A stretch of 64,000 nucleotides of DNA from positions 1 through 64,000 of the forward strand of contig NZ_LQXM01000023.1 in the NCBI RefSeq assembly GCF_001648555.1, written 5' to 3'. The DNA is from Rossellomorea aquimaris TF-12 (lineage in GTDB: Bacteria > Bacillota > Bacilli > Bacillales > Bacillaceae_B). A program made the translations under genes and the position numbers. The notes below the pieces were generated by a model that searched no databases, was not told where the DNA came from, and saw only the letters and a program-made list of their open reading frames with translations. Positions 44,899 to 53,564 of this stretch are shown in pieces. Numbering within the stretch: the first letter of the stretch is position 1; each line of letters opens with the position of its first letter.

Positions 44899-45048
44899 TT
44901 AGGAGTCTTGTGTTAAAGTTTTAGGTAAGGGTTGGTATTGCTTTAGTGAATGAAGAATTTCTCGTCTTGACTTTGTTTTTGAAATGTTAACCCCAACGTT
45001 TGACAGTTTCGTTATCACCTTTTTAAAACGATCGTTCTCCTTTACCAC
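44899..45048 (-). CDS. Small conserved-looking protein, 49 aa (possibly Lmo0850 family)
   Basis: 49 aa from a GTG at 45048 that has GAGGTG 6 nt upstream. The product is VKENDRFKKVITKLSNVG followed by VNISKTKSRREILHSLKQ and a Pro/Thr tail. It is basic and helical. The segment KLSNVGVNISKTKSR recalls the small Listeria/Bacillus proteins named Lmo0850 family; that assignment is from memory and tentative. The function is unknown. Confidence 0.6.
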   Translation of the reverse strand: MVKENDRFKKVITKLSNVGVNISKTKSRREILHSLKQYQPLPKTLTQDS

Positions 45049-45214
45049 GTTATTCACCTCGTCATTCTATTTTGGTTACCTATTTGTACGTTTGAAATTA
45101 AAAAAAGTTTCACTTTCCTTCAGATGGTTTTCCTATTCCCTAAAAATGAAACAATAATCCTATTTTTTATTTTTTTCTAAGAATATTTTAAGGATTATTA
45201 CACAATTTAAACTC

Positions 45215-45835
45215 ATGAAAACAAAAATTCCCCTAATTATTGTCGTCTTGTCACTAGTCTTTGGAATCACTAACCTAACTAACACATTTGCAGCAGAAGC
45301 CTATTATGTTAAAAAAGGAGATACTCTTTGGAAAATTTCTAAGAAATTCCGTGTTGGATTATCAGAAGTCATTGAGGCAAACCCTCAAATACCAAACCCT
45401 GATTTAATTTATCCAAGTCAAAAAATTAATATCCCTCAAATTAAAGGAGTAAAATCAGTAGAGAGGCAGGTAATTGATCTTACAAATCAAGAAAGACAAA
45501 AAGCTGGTTTATCCGCATTATCCCTTGATTGGCAGTTATCCAGGGTCGCCCGGTATAAATCAAGAGATATGAGAGACGTTGGATATTTCTCACACACAAG
45601 CCCTACGTACGGTTCACCTTTTGACATGATGAAAAGATTTAACATTCAATACAGTTCAGCAGGAGAAAATATCGCAGCTGGTCAAACGAGTCCAGAGCAA
45701 GTAGTTCGCGAATGGATGAACAGTCCGGGACACCGTAAAAATATCCTTTCTGGAAACTATACTCGCATTGGAGTAGGTTACGCTAAAGGAGGATCATACG
45801 GTACCTATTGGACTCAAATGTTCATTTCAAAATAA
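45215..45835 (+). CDS. Secreted LysM-CAP (SCP) domain protein
   Basis: 206 aa. Signal peptide to about residue 27 (ITNLTNTFAAEA), one LysM domain at about 29-74 (YYVKKGDTLWKISKKF) and a CAP domain at about 82-205 with FSHTSPTYGSP, SAGENIAAGQTS and WMNSPGHRKNILSG, which supply the conserved His and Glu cluster. It should bind peptidoglycan outside the cell or in the spore, as with YkwD/SafA-like proteins. No good ribosome site lies within 15 nt of the ATG; AAGGA is about 22 nt away. Confidence 0.88.
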   Translation: MKTKIPLIIVVLSLVFGITNLTNTFAAEAYYVKKGDTLWKISKKFRVGLSEVIEANPQIPNPDLIYPSQKINIPQIKGVKSVERQVIDLTNQERQKAGLSALSLDWQLSRVARYKSRDMRDVGYFSHTSPTYGSPFDMMKRFNIQYSSAGENIAAGQTSPEQVVREWMNSPGHRKNILSGNYTRIGVGYAKGGSYGTYWTQMFISK

Positions 45836-45924
45836 TTAGGCAGAAACTCTATCTATATTGTTTACTTACAACATCAAGACCTATCCTAGACTACCTAGGA
45901 TTGGTCTTTTTGTATGGTCCTTTT

Positions 45925-46105
45925 CGCAAAGATTGTTGCTATTTTAGAGAAGAATGTAGTAGTTGATTCCCACTTAGGATGCTCACTTTCCCCGGTGCGG
46001 GCGGTGAGTCTCTTCGGCTGAGCCGAGACTCTGGAAGCGAAGACGAACGCTAGCTGTAAGTGTAGCAGTTCCCCTTACCATCTAGCACAGACCCTATGAC
46101 AGAAA
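45925..46105. repeat. Mosaic GC-rich repeat element (family A left half, family B right half)
   Basis: The left part (AAAGATTGTTGCTATTTTAG, then AGTTGATT, GGATGCTC and GCGGGCGGTGAG) matches the element at 53163. The right part (GCAGTTCCCCTTACCATC and CTATGACAGA) matches the right half of the element at 55409. It is non-coding and locally GC-rich against an AT-rich background. Confidence 0.75.
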
Positions 46106-46216
46106 CATATGACTTTAATTTATTGCCATAAATCCCTCACAAAGAGCATACATTTTAAGGATAGACGAGTTGTTTCAAGGAGATATAGAGCATCTAGCCT
46201 TAAAAGGGGGATTTAT

Positions 46217-46726
46217 ATGAGACTTAAAAAATTTTGGCTCTTTTCTTTTTTTGCACTTTTATTGTGGGGTTTCTTTGGCCAAGGTACTTCGGCAAGTGAC
46301 CCGATTATTGACTCAATTGAAGCATTTTTAAGTACAGAAGAAGCATACTTTGAAGCAGGATCAGTAACAGTTAGAGATTTCATTGATACTCAAGGAGAAG
46401 TCACGATAAGTGATGAGACTGAAGTGGTAAAGATGAAGGTACTATTTGTAACTTATAAAGAAAAGAGAGACGATTTTTTCCATTTCTCAAAAAATGAAAT
46501 TTATTATTATGATCTTACAAACAGCAAACTGTTATCATCAAGCTCAGTTGTTCTAAATGATGATTTAAACGAGTTTTCCCAAAGTCATAAGGATGATATG
46601 AGAGGTTCTATTACGATTCCTTCCCTTCTCCTTATTATGGTAATGATATTTACATTTATCGTGATTGTACCTATCCTATCGATGATTTTCCATCGATCTT
46701 CTTCCGAGTCAACCTCTTATAAGTGA
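46217..46726 (+). CDS. Hypothetical membrane protein, signal peptide and C-terminal anchor
   Basis: 169 aa. N-terminal hydrophobic segment (FWLFSFFALLLWGFFGQGTSA), a roughly 100-residue extracytoplasmic region rich in acidic residues, and a C-terminal helix (SLLLIMVMIFTFIVIVPILSM) followed by a short basic tail. AAGGGGG lies 6 nt before the ATG at 46217. I do not recognise the family. It lies about 110 bp after the mosaic repeat and has its own terminator. Confidence 0.72.
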   Translation: MRLKKFWLFSFFALLLWGFFGQGTSASDPIIDSIEAFLSTEEAYFEAGSVTVRDFIDTQGEVTISDETEVVKMKVLFVTYKEKRDDFFHFSKNEIYYYDLTNSKLLSSSSVVLNDDLNEFSQSHKDDMRGSITIPSLLLIMVMIFTFIVIVPILSMIFHRSSSESTSYK

Positions 46727-46734
46727 AGAAGCAC

Positions 46735-46768
46735 AAGGCTAACTTGATGATACAGGTTAGCTTTTTTG
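46735..46768 (+). terminator. Terminator of the membrane protein gene
   Basis: Stem AAGGCTAAC / GTTAGCTT followed by TTTTTGTTTG. Confidence 0.85.
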
Positions 46769-46860
46769 TTTGCAAAAAATCCCTGTACATATAAAGAATA
46801 GTTGTGAGGATAAATCAAATAATATACTTGTACTGCCAAAATCATTAAGGGGGAATTTAA

Positions 46861-47274
46861 ATGCAAGTACGTGATATTATGTCGACAAATGTTGAAGCAG
46901 CTTCTAATATGGACTCACTTGAGAACGTTGCTTCAAAAATGAGTTCCAGAAACGTAGGTTCTGTACCCGTTGTTGAAAACGGACAAGTTGTCGGTATGAT
47001 TACTGACCGTGACATTGCTACCCGCGGACTTTCTCAAGGAGCACAGGGAAATGTCTCTCAGGTAATGTCACAAAATGTTGTGACGATCTCTCCTGACTCA
47101 TCTGTTGAAGATGCAGCAGCGTTAATGTCTCAACACCAAGTACGTCGCTTACCTGTAGTAGAAAACGGGCAGCTCGTTGGGATGTTGGCGTTAGGAGACT
47201 TGGCAGTACAACAAAAATCAGACCAAAGTGCCGGTACAGCTCTGAGTCAAATCTCTGAAAACCATTTAAGGTAA
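46861..47274 (+). CDS. CBS-domain pair protein
   Basis: 137 aa made almost only of two CBS motifs: VRDIMSTNVEAASNMDSLE ... VPVVENGQVVGMITDRDIA and VSQVMSQNVVTISPDSSVEDAAALM ... LPVVENGQLVGMLALGDLA. Such stand-alone proteins bind adenine nucleotides and often act as stress or energy sensors; B. subtilis YhcV is similar. AAGGGGG precedes the ATG. The partner is unknown. Confidence 0.92.
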   Translation: MQVRDIMSTNVEAASNMDSLENVASKMSSRNVGSVPVVENGQVVGMITDRDIATRGLSQGAQGNVSQVMSQNVVTISPDSSVEDAAALMSQHQVRRLPVVENGQLVGMLALGDLAVQQKSDQSAGTALSQISENHLR

Positions 47275-47370
47275 TTAGTGGAGGATGAGAAGACGGGTTT
47301 TATGTCAATTCAACTGTGACCATAAGCCTCTAGCAATCAGAGCATAGAGTAAAGCCTACTGGGAAGTCTT

Positions 47371-47428
47371 AACATAAGGTAAGCCTACCGAAAAGGATTT
47401 TTTCTTTTTGGTAGGCTTTCTTATGGTT
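47371..47428 (+). terminator. Terminator downstream of the CBS protein gene
   Basis: Stem AAGCCTACC / GGTAGGCTT with outer complementary ATAAG / CTTAT and T-runs. Between this and the next ORF a half hairpin arm GGTCCGTCCCTC occurs at 47455. Confidence 0.75.
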
Positions 47429-47561
47429 AATCCGTTCCCTTTCATGAAATAAAGGTCCGTCCCTCAAATTCGTCATTTTTTTCACATAGAGGAAGGATTT
47501 TCTTGTTTTTTATCGAATTTCTTTTATACATGCTAATACATATTAGAGGAGGGATTTTAAA

Positions 47562-47729
47562 GTGAGCCGTACAGCACGATCTTATCGCAGGGAAGTTCGA
47601 AACTTCAAACGTGAATCACGAAAAAGGATATTTGTTGATAGCATTATAGACTTCTTGTTCATGTTATTTGGAATATCCATGATTACTGGTATTTTACTAT
47701 TCGTTTTAGGCTATTGGAATTATTATTAA
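47562..47729 (+). CDS. Small single-pass membrane protein, 55 aa
   Basis: 55 aa, GTG start with GAGGAGGG 8 nt upstream. A strongly basic N-terminus (SRTARSYRREVRNFKRESRK) is followed by one transmembrane helix (FLFMLFGISMITGILLFVLG) and a short aromatic end. It would insert with the N-terminus in the cytoplasm. Family unknown; the ribosome site and amphipathic layout argue that it is real. Confidence 0.65.
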   Translation: MSRTARSYRREVRNFKRESRKRIFVDSIIDFLFMLFGISMITGILLFVLGYWNYY

Positions 47730-48170
47730 TCTTCTTTCAGAAAGTCTTCTCATTAGTTCCAGAAACTTTTAACATCTTTTTATTCTTCTTTCATACCATA
47801 TTAACTATTATTCCACATATGATCATTTGATTCTAACGCACTCATAATGATATTCAATATGTTGCCATGGGTTTCTATGGCAATTTATTTATGTACTTCG
47901 TTCGAGTAAGCCCCATGATTCTTGCACTCTGCAATATATTTTACTGAAATATTATTCTGTTTAACGTGTATTCATTATTCTAAAATAATGATTCCTTTAT
48001 TCGCTTATGACCTAACTCTTTAAAAAAACTTTATATTACTATGACAAAATAGTTCGAACCTCTAAATGATTTTTTGGTAAAATTTAAATTTTCAGATAAT
48101 AACTTGACTTTTATTTATATTTTTCAGATAATAGTACCCACGACCGACACAAATTTTCGAGGGGGTTCTT
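47730..48170. other. AT-rich intergenic region before the alanine symporter gene
   Basis: No ORF with a ribosome site was found. A hairpin TTGCCAT / ATGGCAA with TTTATTTAT after it lies at 47862-47890 and could terminate the small membrane protein gene. The rest (47890-48170) is probably the promoter and leader of the symporter gene. No known riboswitch was recognised. Confidence 0.5.
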
Positions 48171-49604
48171 ATGGACTTTTTAAACAGCTTAGTCACAGGT
48201 GCAAATTCAATATTATGGGGATATATTTTAATCGGATTACTAATTATATTAGGATTATATTTCACGATTGGATCAAAATTTGTCCAAATTCGCCATATCG
48301 GTGAAATGTTACGATTATTAGGCGATAAAGATGTTACCAAAGCTGATGGGGAGAAACAAATTTCATCTTTGCAGGCATTCTTTATTGGAGCAGGTACTCG
48401 AATTGGTACAGGTAATTTAGCAGGAGTAGCCATTGCCTTAGCAATTGGGGGACCTGGAGCAGTATTCTGGATGTGGCTTGTGGCCATTCTAGGAGGAGCT
48501 AGTGCGTTTGTAGAAAGTACACTTGCTCAAATTTACAAGGTGAAAGATAAAGTAGGATTCAAAGGTGGACCTGGCTACTACATGGAGAAGCAATTAGGAA
48601 AGCGTTGGATGAGTTCCATTTTTGCGGTAACTATTCTCCTATCCTTTGGTACTACCTTTAATGCGGTTCAAAGTAATACGATTGCAACGGCATTTAATAA
48701 TTCATTTGATATTAGTAGATTAGGAATTGGAATTGTTTTAGCTGGTTTAACAGCTCTTATCATCTTTGGTGGAGTGAAGCGTATTGCAAGCTTTTCTTCT
48801 ATCATTGTCCCAATTATGGCGACGTTTTATATTATTTTAGCTTTGTTTGTTGTCATTACAAACATTACAGAAATGCCTGGAGTAATCGCGCTTATTTTTA
48901 AAAGTGCATTTGGATTTGAACAGGTTCTAGGTGGAGGAATCGGTGCTGCGATTATGAATGGAGTAAAACGCGGACTATTCTCTAACGAAGCAGGTATGGG
49001 TAGTGCACCAAACGCAGCTGCAACAGCATCTGTTACTCACCCTGTTAAACAAGGTTTTATTCAGGCACTGGGAGTATTCTTTGATACGTTACTTGTTTGT
49101 TCAGCAACAGCGTTTATCATCTTAACTTCTGATGCATACGGTTCTGGATTAACCGGAATTGAGCTATCTCAAGCAGCTATGTCTGAGCATTTCAACTCTT
49201 GGGCAGGGATATTCCTAGCCATTGCCATCTTCACATTTGCCTTTAGCTCGATTATTGGTAGTTACTATTACGGAGAAGCAAACCTGCCGTTCATTAATAA
49301 AAGTAAGACAGGACTTCTCGTTTATCGAATAGTCGCTTTAGGAATGGTGATCTTTGGTTCTGTTGCAAGCCTTGATATTGTTTGGAACTTAGCCGATTTA
49401 TCCATGGCTCTCATGGCCCTGACAAATTTAATTGCGATTGGTATATTAGCTCCTATTGCCTTTAAAGCTTTAAATAATTATATGGAGCAACGTAGAAACG
49501 GATTGGATCCGGTCTTCTATGCAGATGACATCCCGGGATTAAAAGGGGTAGAAAGCTGGCCTCTCAGAGAGTCTGAAGTACGTAAAAAAGCAGCGAATGA
49601 ATAA
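48171..49604 (+). CDS. Sodium:alanine/glycine symporter (AGCS family)
   Basis: 477 aa, about ten membrane helices. AGCS signatures: GAGTRIGTGNLAGVAIALAIGGPGAVFWMW, KGGPGYYMEK, MNGVKRGLFSNEAGMGSAPNAAATA and SIIGSYYYGEANL. It imports small neutral amino acids with Na+ or H+. AlsT and related paralogs cannot be separated here. GAGGGGG precedes the ATG. It is followed by its own terminator. Confidence 0.93.
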   Translation: MDFLNSLVTGANSILWGYILIGLLIILGLYFTIGSKFVQIRHIGEMLRLLGDKDVTKADGEKQISSLQAFFIGAGTRIGTGNLAGVAIALAIGGPGAVFWMWLVAILGGASAFVESTLAQIYKVKDKVGFKGGPGYYMEKQLGKRWMSSIFAVTILLSFGTTFNAVQSNTIATAFNNSFDISRLGIGIVLAGLTALIIFGGVKRIASFSSIIVPIMATFYIILALFVVITNITEMPGVIALIFKSAFGFEQVLGGGIGAAIMNGVKRGLFSNEAGMGSAPNAAATASVTHPVKQGFIQALGVFFDTLLVCSATAFIILTSDAYGSGLTGIELSQAAMSEHFNSWAGIFLAIAIFTFAFSSIIGSYYYGEANLPFINKSKTGLLVYRIVALGMVIFGSVASLDIVWNLADLSMALMALTNLIAIGILAPIAFKALNNYMEQRRNGLDPVFYADDIPGLKGVESWPLRESEVRKKAANE

Positions 49605-49627
49605 TTAATTTCAGAATCCACTTAAAT

Positions 49628-49673
49628 TAGCGGATAGATGCGGTCATTGTGACTGTATTTATCCGCTTTTTTC
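49628..49673 (+). terminator. Terminator of the AGCS symporter gene
   Basis: Stem AGCGGATA / TATCCGCT with a T-run (TTTTTTC). Confidence 0.8.
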
Positions 49674-49689
49674 TTAAGGCTTTATTCTC

Positions 49690-49713
49690 AAAGATTGTTG
49701 ATTTTAAAACATG
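49690..49713. repeat. Short repeat end related to the left end at 55409
   Basis: AAAGATTGTTGATTTTAAAAC plus ATG is nearly identical to the left end at 55409 (AAAGATTGTTGTTTTATAAC plus ATG). Only about 24 bp remain, directly downstream of the lnrN-like stop. Confidence 0.55.
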
Positions 49714-49718
49714 CCTCA

Positions 49719-50828
49719 CTAAATATGACGCTTTTCCATAAAATTAATTCCGATCCCCATCATTAATACTCCCATTAATACGAGTATGGAAATGGGAAAC
49801 ATGAGTTCTCCAAGAGCCAATTGGTTTATAGTTGCACCTTTTAAGAGCTCCATTCCATAAGTGATAGGTACTACCTTTGATAATGCTAATAAGATAGGTG
49901 AATCAACAATTTCCAGTGGCCAATAGGCACCCCCAATCATAGCCATGCTTACGGCTACAACTGGAACTACTGCGTTAAAATGTTGCACCTTCTTGACTAC
50001 CCCTGTGATGAGCATGGATAAGGCTACAATCGCGAAGGTATAAGGTAGCAATAGAAGCAATACAGATCCAAAACGACCATAGAAATTCACATCGGTAATA
50101 TAACGAAAAACAAGGAAAATCGTCACCAATTGAATATACCCCAGTATAAAACTATAAAGAAGATTCCCTACATACATTTCCCACTTTCGAATTGGCGAGA
50201 GAATCATCCGATCCCATACTCCTGCATTCTTCTCCATTAAAATAGAGGCTACATTAAAAGCGATGGTGTAAATCACAAAGAATAAAGAAAACCCAAATAG
50301 AGATTGGAGTTTTGGATCGTATACAAAGGTTTCGTTTCCTCTAAAAGTCGACTGTTCAATTGTAAAAACAGGTGACTCCTTCGCTTCTTCATACCACGTT
50401 GTAACTTCACTAGAAGAGACGCCACTTTCTTCTGCTCCCACCTCTAAGGCGTTCTTTTGATGTATATCACTATACACTTTACTTACCACCTGTTGCAGCA
50501 GTGAAACGTTAGCTGCTTTAGATGAAATGATCACAATAAAATCAGACTCTTTAAGGATGAGCCCTCCTTCTCTTTTCCCTTCTCCAACGAGTTCCTTTAG
50601 CTCTTCCTGAGGAACTTCAGTAAATTGAAATGCCTCAGCCTTATTTAACTCGTTGAGTATCACTCCTGTTTTATCTGAGTCTCCCACTACGCTTATGGGG
50701 ATGGCGATTTTATCAATCCCACCTTGACTTGTAAAGTAGGCAAACATGATACAGACTCCTGACATAATGACAAACAGCCAAGGCTTTCGATGGAATAAGC
50801 GAAATTTAGCAAAAAGAATTCCCTTCAT
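49719..50828 (-). CDS. ABC-2 type permease, LnrN/YfiN-like
   Basis: 369 aa. One N-terminal membrane segment, a large extracytoplasmic domain, then five C-terminal helices (FGFSLFFVIYTIAFNVASILM through ISILVLMGVLMMGIG), which is the ABC-2 exporter layout. It overlaps the preceding permease gene by 4 nt. With that permease and the ATPase it should form one exporter. The five-gene order matches B. subtilis lnrJKLMN (yfiJKLMN), which protects against linearmycin polyenes. Confidence 0.82.
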   Translation of the reverse strand: MKGILFAKFRLFHRKPWLFVIMSGVCIMFAYFTSQGGIDKIAIPISVVGDSDKTGVILNELNKAEAFQFTEVPQEELKELVGEGKREGGLILKESDFIVIISSKAANVSLLQQVVSKVYSDIHQKNALEVGAEESGVSSSEVTTWYEEAKESPVFTIEQSTFRGNETFVYDPKLQSLFGFSLFFVIYTIAFNVASILMEKNAGVWDRMILSPIRKWEMYVGNLLYSFILGYIQLVTIFLVFRYITDVNFYGRFGSVLLLLLPYTFAIVALSMLITGVVKKVQHFNAVVPVVAVSMAMIGGAYWPLEIVDSPILLALSKVVPITYGMELLKGATINQLALGELMFPISILVLMGVLMMGIGINFMEKRHI

Positions 50829-52093
50829 ACAGTTTTCCCTCCTTCCCGTGGAAAAAGAATGATGGATAGTACTAAAATGACAAACGTAAAGATTAAAAGT
50901 GAAGCTATCTCAGGGTAGACATCCATTAGATTATAACCTTGGAATATTTTGAAATAAGCTGTCATCCCTGCTCCATTAGGAGTTAAGCTTCCAAGTGTTT
51001 GGATGAAATCTGAAGAAAAAAGCTGACCAAAACTACCCCCAATAAAGGCAAATACCGTTACCACTACGGTTGAGAAAAAACTAGAAAAGGTCTCGGAATT
51101 CGCACGATAGTTTAAAGAAGTTAAGAGGGTTCCAATACTTCCGACGGCTAAGCTAATGAAGACAGTGACAATCATAAATGAAATCATATTCGGCCATGTC
51201 ACTCCATATAAAAGAGCACAAACACCAAAAAGGATTCCAAGCTGTAAAAAAGCGAGTATAACGGTTGTAGCTAAAATACTACTAAAATACTTCCATATCG
51301 AAACATTCGCTAAAATAATTCGATCGAAAACATGATCCTCTTTTTCTCGAAAAGCAAAAGAACCCATATTAGAAGCTATATAGAGTACAAACATAACACT
51401 CATCCCCACAGCGTAGAATGCCGTTGAGGTAAGAGCTACTTTATCTTCTACGTAGGCAATTTCCCCCTTCACTCCGCTCCCCATGGAACTTGCGTCTACT
51501 ATAAATCCGCTGGACTTCCCAATGGTTGAGGAGAGTGAATATTGTTCTTGGAACCCTGTTAGTAGGTCTTTCATTATATTTGATGTGAGTTCTTTTCCTT
51601 CATTTTGGTACACCTTTAGTGTCGGTCTTTTATTCCCCTCTAAAAAGAGGGAGTGAAGGATATTGTAAGTAAAGTCCTTTGGAACTTCGATAATGGCTGA
51701 ATAGGAATCATCTTCTCTTACGTCATCTAGTTCCTCAGGCTTTTTCTCTTCCACCATAATATACTTCTTCAGCTCTGGATTTCCGAGTACCTCCTCCTTT
51801 AATATTTTCATAGGCAAAAGCTGAGAAGCTGATTCAGCAATGGCTTCCTTTCCTTCATTAGGAATATTCGTTTGTTCGAGGTCCTTTAAAAATCGTTCTA
51901 ATTCTTGAGGTCCGTCCCTCTGTTCGACTATGGCCACTTTCGCTTCGATGGAGGGTTGTTCTCCACTCATGACGCCTCCGAGGGCAAATCCCAGGATGGT
52001 GATGAGGATGAGGGGCATGCCTATGAGAGTAAGTAGGATTTGTGGGTTTCGAATCATAAGGAGAAGCTGCTTTTTAATGAATTGACTAATCAT
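50825..52093 (-). CDS. ABC-2 type permease, LnrM/YfiM-like
   Basis: 422 aa. Same layout as the downstream permease: N-terminal helix (NPQILLTLIGMPLILITILGF), an external domain to about residue 220, then helices (FYAVGMSVMFVLYIASNMGSF onward). It lies 12 bp after the ATPase gene. Codons 60-65 include the 12-base string GGTCCGTCCCTC (as its plus-strand reading), which is also the arm of the terminator at 24192. Confidence 0.83.
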   Translation of the reverse strand: MISQFIKKQLLLMIRNPQILLTLIGMPLILITILGFALGGVMSGEQPSIEAKVAIVEQRDGPQELERFLKDLEQTNIPNEGKEAIAESASQLLPMKILKEEVLGNPELKKYIMVEEKKPEELDDVREDDSYSAIIEVPKDFTYNILHSLFLEGNKRPTLKVYQNEGKELTSNIMKDLLTGFQEQYSLSSTIGKSSGFIVDASSMGSGVKGEIAYVEDKVALTSTAFYAVGMSVMFVLYIASNMGSFAFREKEDHVFDRIILANVSIWKYFSSILATTVILAFLQLGILFGVCALLYGVTWPNMISFMIVTVFISLAVGSIGTLLTSLNYRANSETFSSFFSTVVVTVFAFIGGSFGQLFSSDFIQTLGSLTPNGAGMTAYFKIFQGYNLMDVYPEIASLLIFTFVILVLSIILFPREGGKTV

Positions 52094-52105
52094 TTCCCTT
52101 CCCTC

Positions 52106-53038
52106 CTAGTCTCTTAATGCTCGCCCTGTTAAATGTAAAAACACATCCTCGATGGAAGGAGTTTTTCGATCTATGGAGACAATTCGAGCTTCTGTTTCTT
52201 CTGCTATCTGAAAAATTTGGTTAAATGCATTCACTTCTTTCGGAACAACAACGGTTACACTCTTTTCTTGAGCAGTGACGGATTTTGCTAACGGAAGCTG
52301 GTGCAGCTGCTCTACAAAAGACGATGAACTCTTCTCTAATTTAATAAGAATAGTAGATTCTGAAGATAGAATACTTTTGATTTCATCTTTCGTCCCTGAA
52401 GCAATGATATGACCTTTATCCATGATATAAATGCGGTCACATAAGAACTCTACTTCTTCCATATAGTGACTTGTGTAGAGGATGGTCATATTCTTTTCTT
52501 TGTTGAGGCGTTTCACTTGTTCTAAAATATAGTTTCGCGATTGTGGATCAATTCCAACAGTCGGTTCATCCATTATTAAAATTTGGGGGTCATGAAGGAG
52601 AGCAACGCCTATATTGAGACGGCGCTTCATACCTCCTGAAAAGGTTTTAACGATGTCGTTCCGTCTTTCTGAAAGGCCTATTTGTTCTAATACCTCTTCA
52701 ATTTTGTTTCGTAGATTGTTTCCTTTTAAATGATGGATTCTACCAAAGAATTCAAGATTTTCTTTTGCAGTTAAATCAGTATAAAGTGCGATTTCTTGAG
52801 GTACGACTCCAAGGACATCTCTAAGTGCCTGTGGCTGCTTAAGGATGCTCTCTGTTCTTAATCTCACATCTCCTTGAGTAGGTGCAACCAGAGATGAAAT
52901 CATGGAAATTGTCGTTGATTTTCCAGCACCATTTGGACCAAGCAGGCCAACTGTTTCACCCTGTTCTAAAAACATGTTGACGCCTTCAACTGCCTTATTC
53001 TTCTTGTAGTGTTTAGATAGTTCTACCACTTCCAACAC
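52106..53038 (-). CDS. ABC transporter ATPase, LnrL/YfiL-like
   Basis: 310 aa. Walker A GLLGPNGAGKST, Q-loop GVVPQEIALY, signature TFSGGMKRRLNI, Walker B ILIMDEPTVGIDP and H-loop YTSHYMEEVE; the C-terminal third is the DrrA-type extension. The GTG at 53038 is the start because AAGGAGG lies 8 nt upstream; longer versions have no site. It powers efflux or membrane extraction by the two permeases. Its upstream region contains a GC-rich repeat element. Confidence 0.9.
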   Translation of the reverse strand: MLEVVELSKHYKKNKAVEGVNMFLEQGETVGLLGPNGAGKSTTISMISSLVAPTQGDVRLRTESILKQPQALRDVLGVVPQEIALYTDLTAKENLEFFGRIHHLKGNNLRNKIEEVLEQIGLSERRNDIVKTFSGGMKRRLNIGVALLHDPQILIMDEPTVGIDPQSRNYILEQVKRLNKEKNMTILYTSHYMEEVEFLCDRIYIMDKGHIIASGTKDEIKSILSSESTILIKLEKSSSSFVEQLHQLPLAKSVTAQEKSVTVVVPKEVNAFNQIFQIAEETEARIVSIDRKTPSIEDVFLHLTGRALRD

Positions 53039-53162
53039 ATGAACCGCCTCCTTGTCGTTAATCTTATTGTACTCATCTGCTTGCTTATCTCCCACTTACC
53101 TTTGTCACCAGTTTTCATTTCTACCCATGACTTCCGTCACATGATTTTATTATTCCCTTTCT

Positions 53163-53345
53163 AAAGAATTGTTGCTATTTCAGAGTAGAAAGTAATAGTT
53201 GATTTCCGCTTCAGGATGCTCGCTCTCCGCGGGGCGGGCGGTGAGCATCCTCGGCTACGCCTGTGGGGTCTCACCTATCCCGCTTTTCCCACAGGAGTCG
53301 AGCACCTTCCGCTCCAATCAACTTTCACAGCATGAATTTCTAAAA
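53163..53345. repeat. GC-rich dispersed repeat element, family A
   Basis: About 180 bp, strongly palindromic and much more GC-rich than its surroundings. It begins AAAGAATTGTTGCTATTTC, with inner inverted ends AGTTGATTTCCGCTTC (about 53196) and CCGCTCCAATCAACTTT (about 53308-53325). Repeats of this form are common in Bacillus-group genomes. It lies between the two-component genes and lnrL-like, where the regulated promoter is expected. Confidence 0.8.
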
Positions 53346-53533
53346 TGAAATAATTTAATTAATGAGTGCTGTGGTAATTTCAAGTTGTGGTTACAAATTT
53401 ATTTTCTATTAAAATATTTCTACACTATAAAAATCTGTTAAGAATTCCCCTCACCTTCCAACACGTAAAAAAACAACTGTTTGAAAAAAAGATCCGTTTT
53501 ATTAAAAGCCTTAATGTATGTACTTTCAGCAAT

Positions 53534-53564
53534 GAAAAAACCAGCACAACGACTGCGCCGGTTT
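53534..53564 (-). terminator. Terminator of the two-component genes
   Basis: On the minus strand AACCGGCGCA pairs with TGTGCTGGTT (G-U pairs allowed), followed by TTTTTC, immediately after the response regulator stop. Confidence 0.8.

Noticed and set aside
48092-48487. Antisense ORF over the start of the alanine symporter gene
   Set aside because: No ribosome site or recognisable domain; the symporter frame is clearly the coding one.
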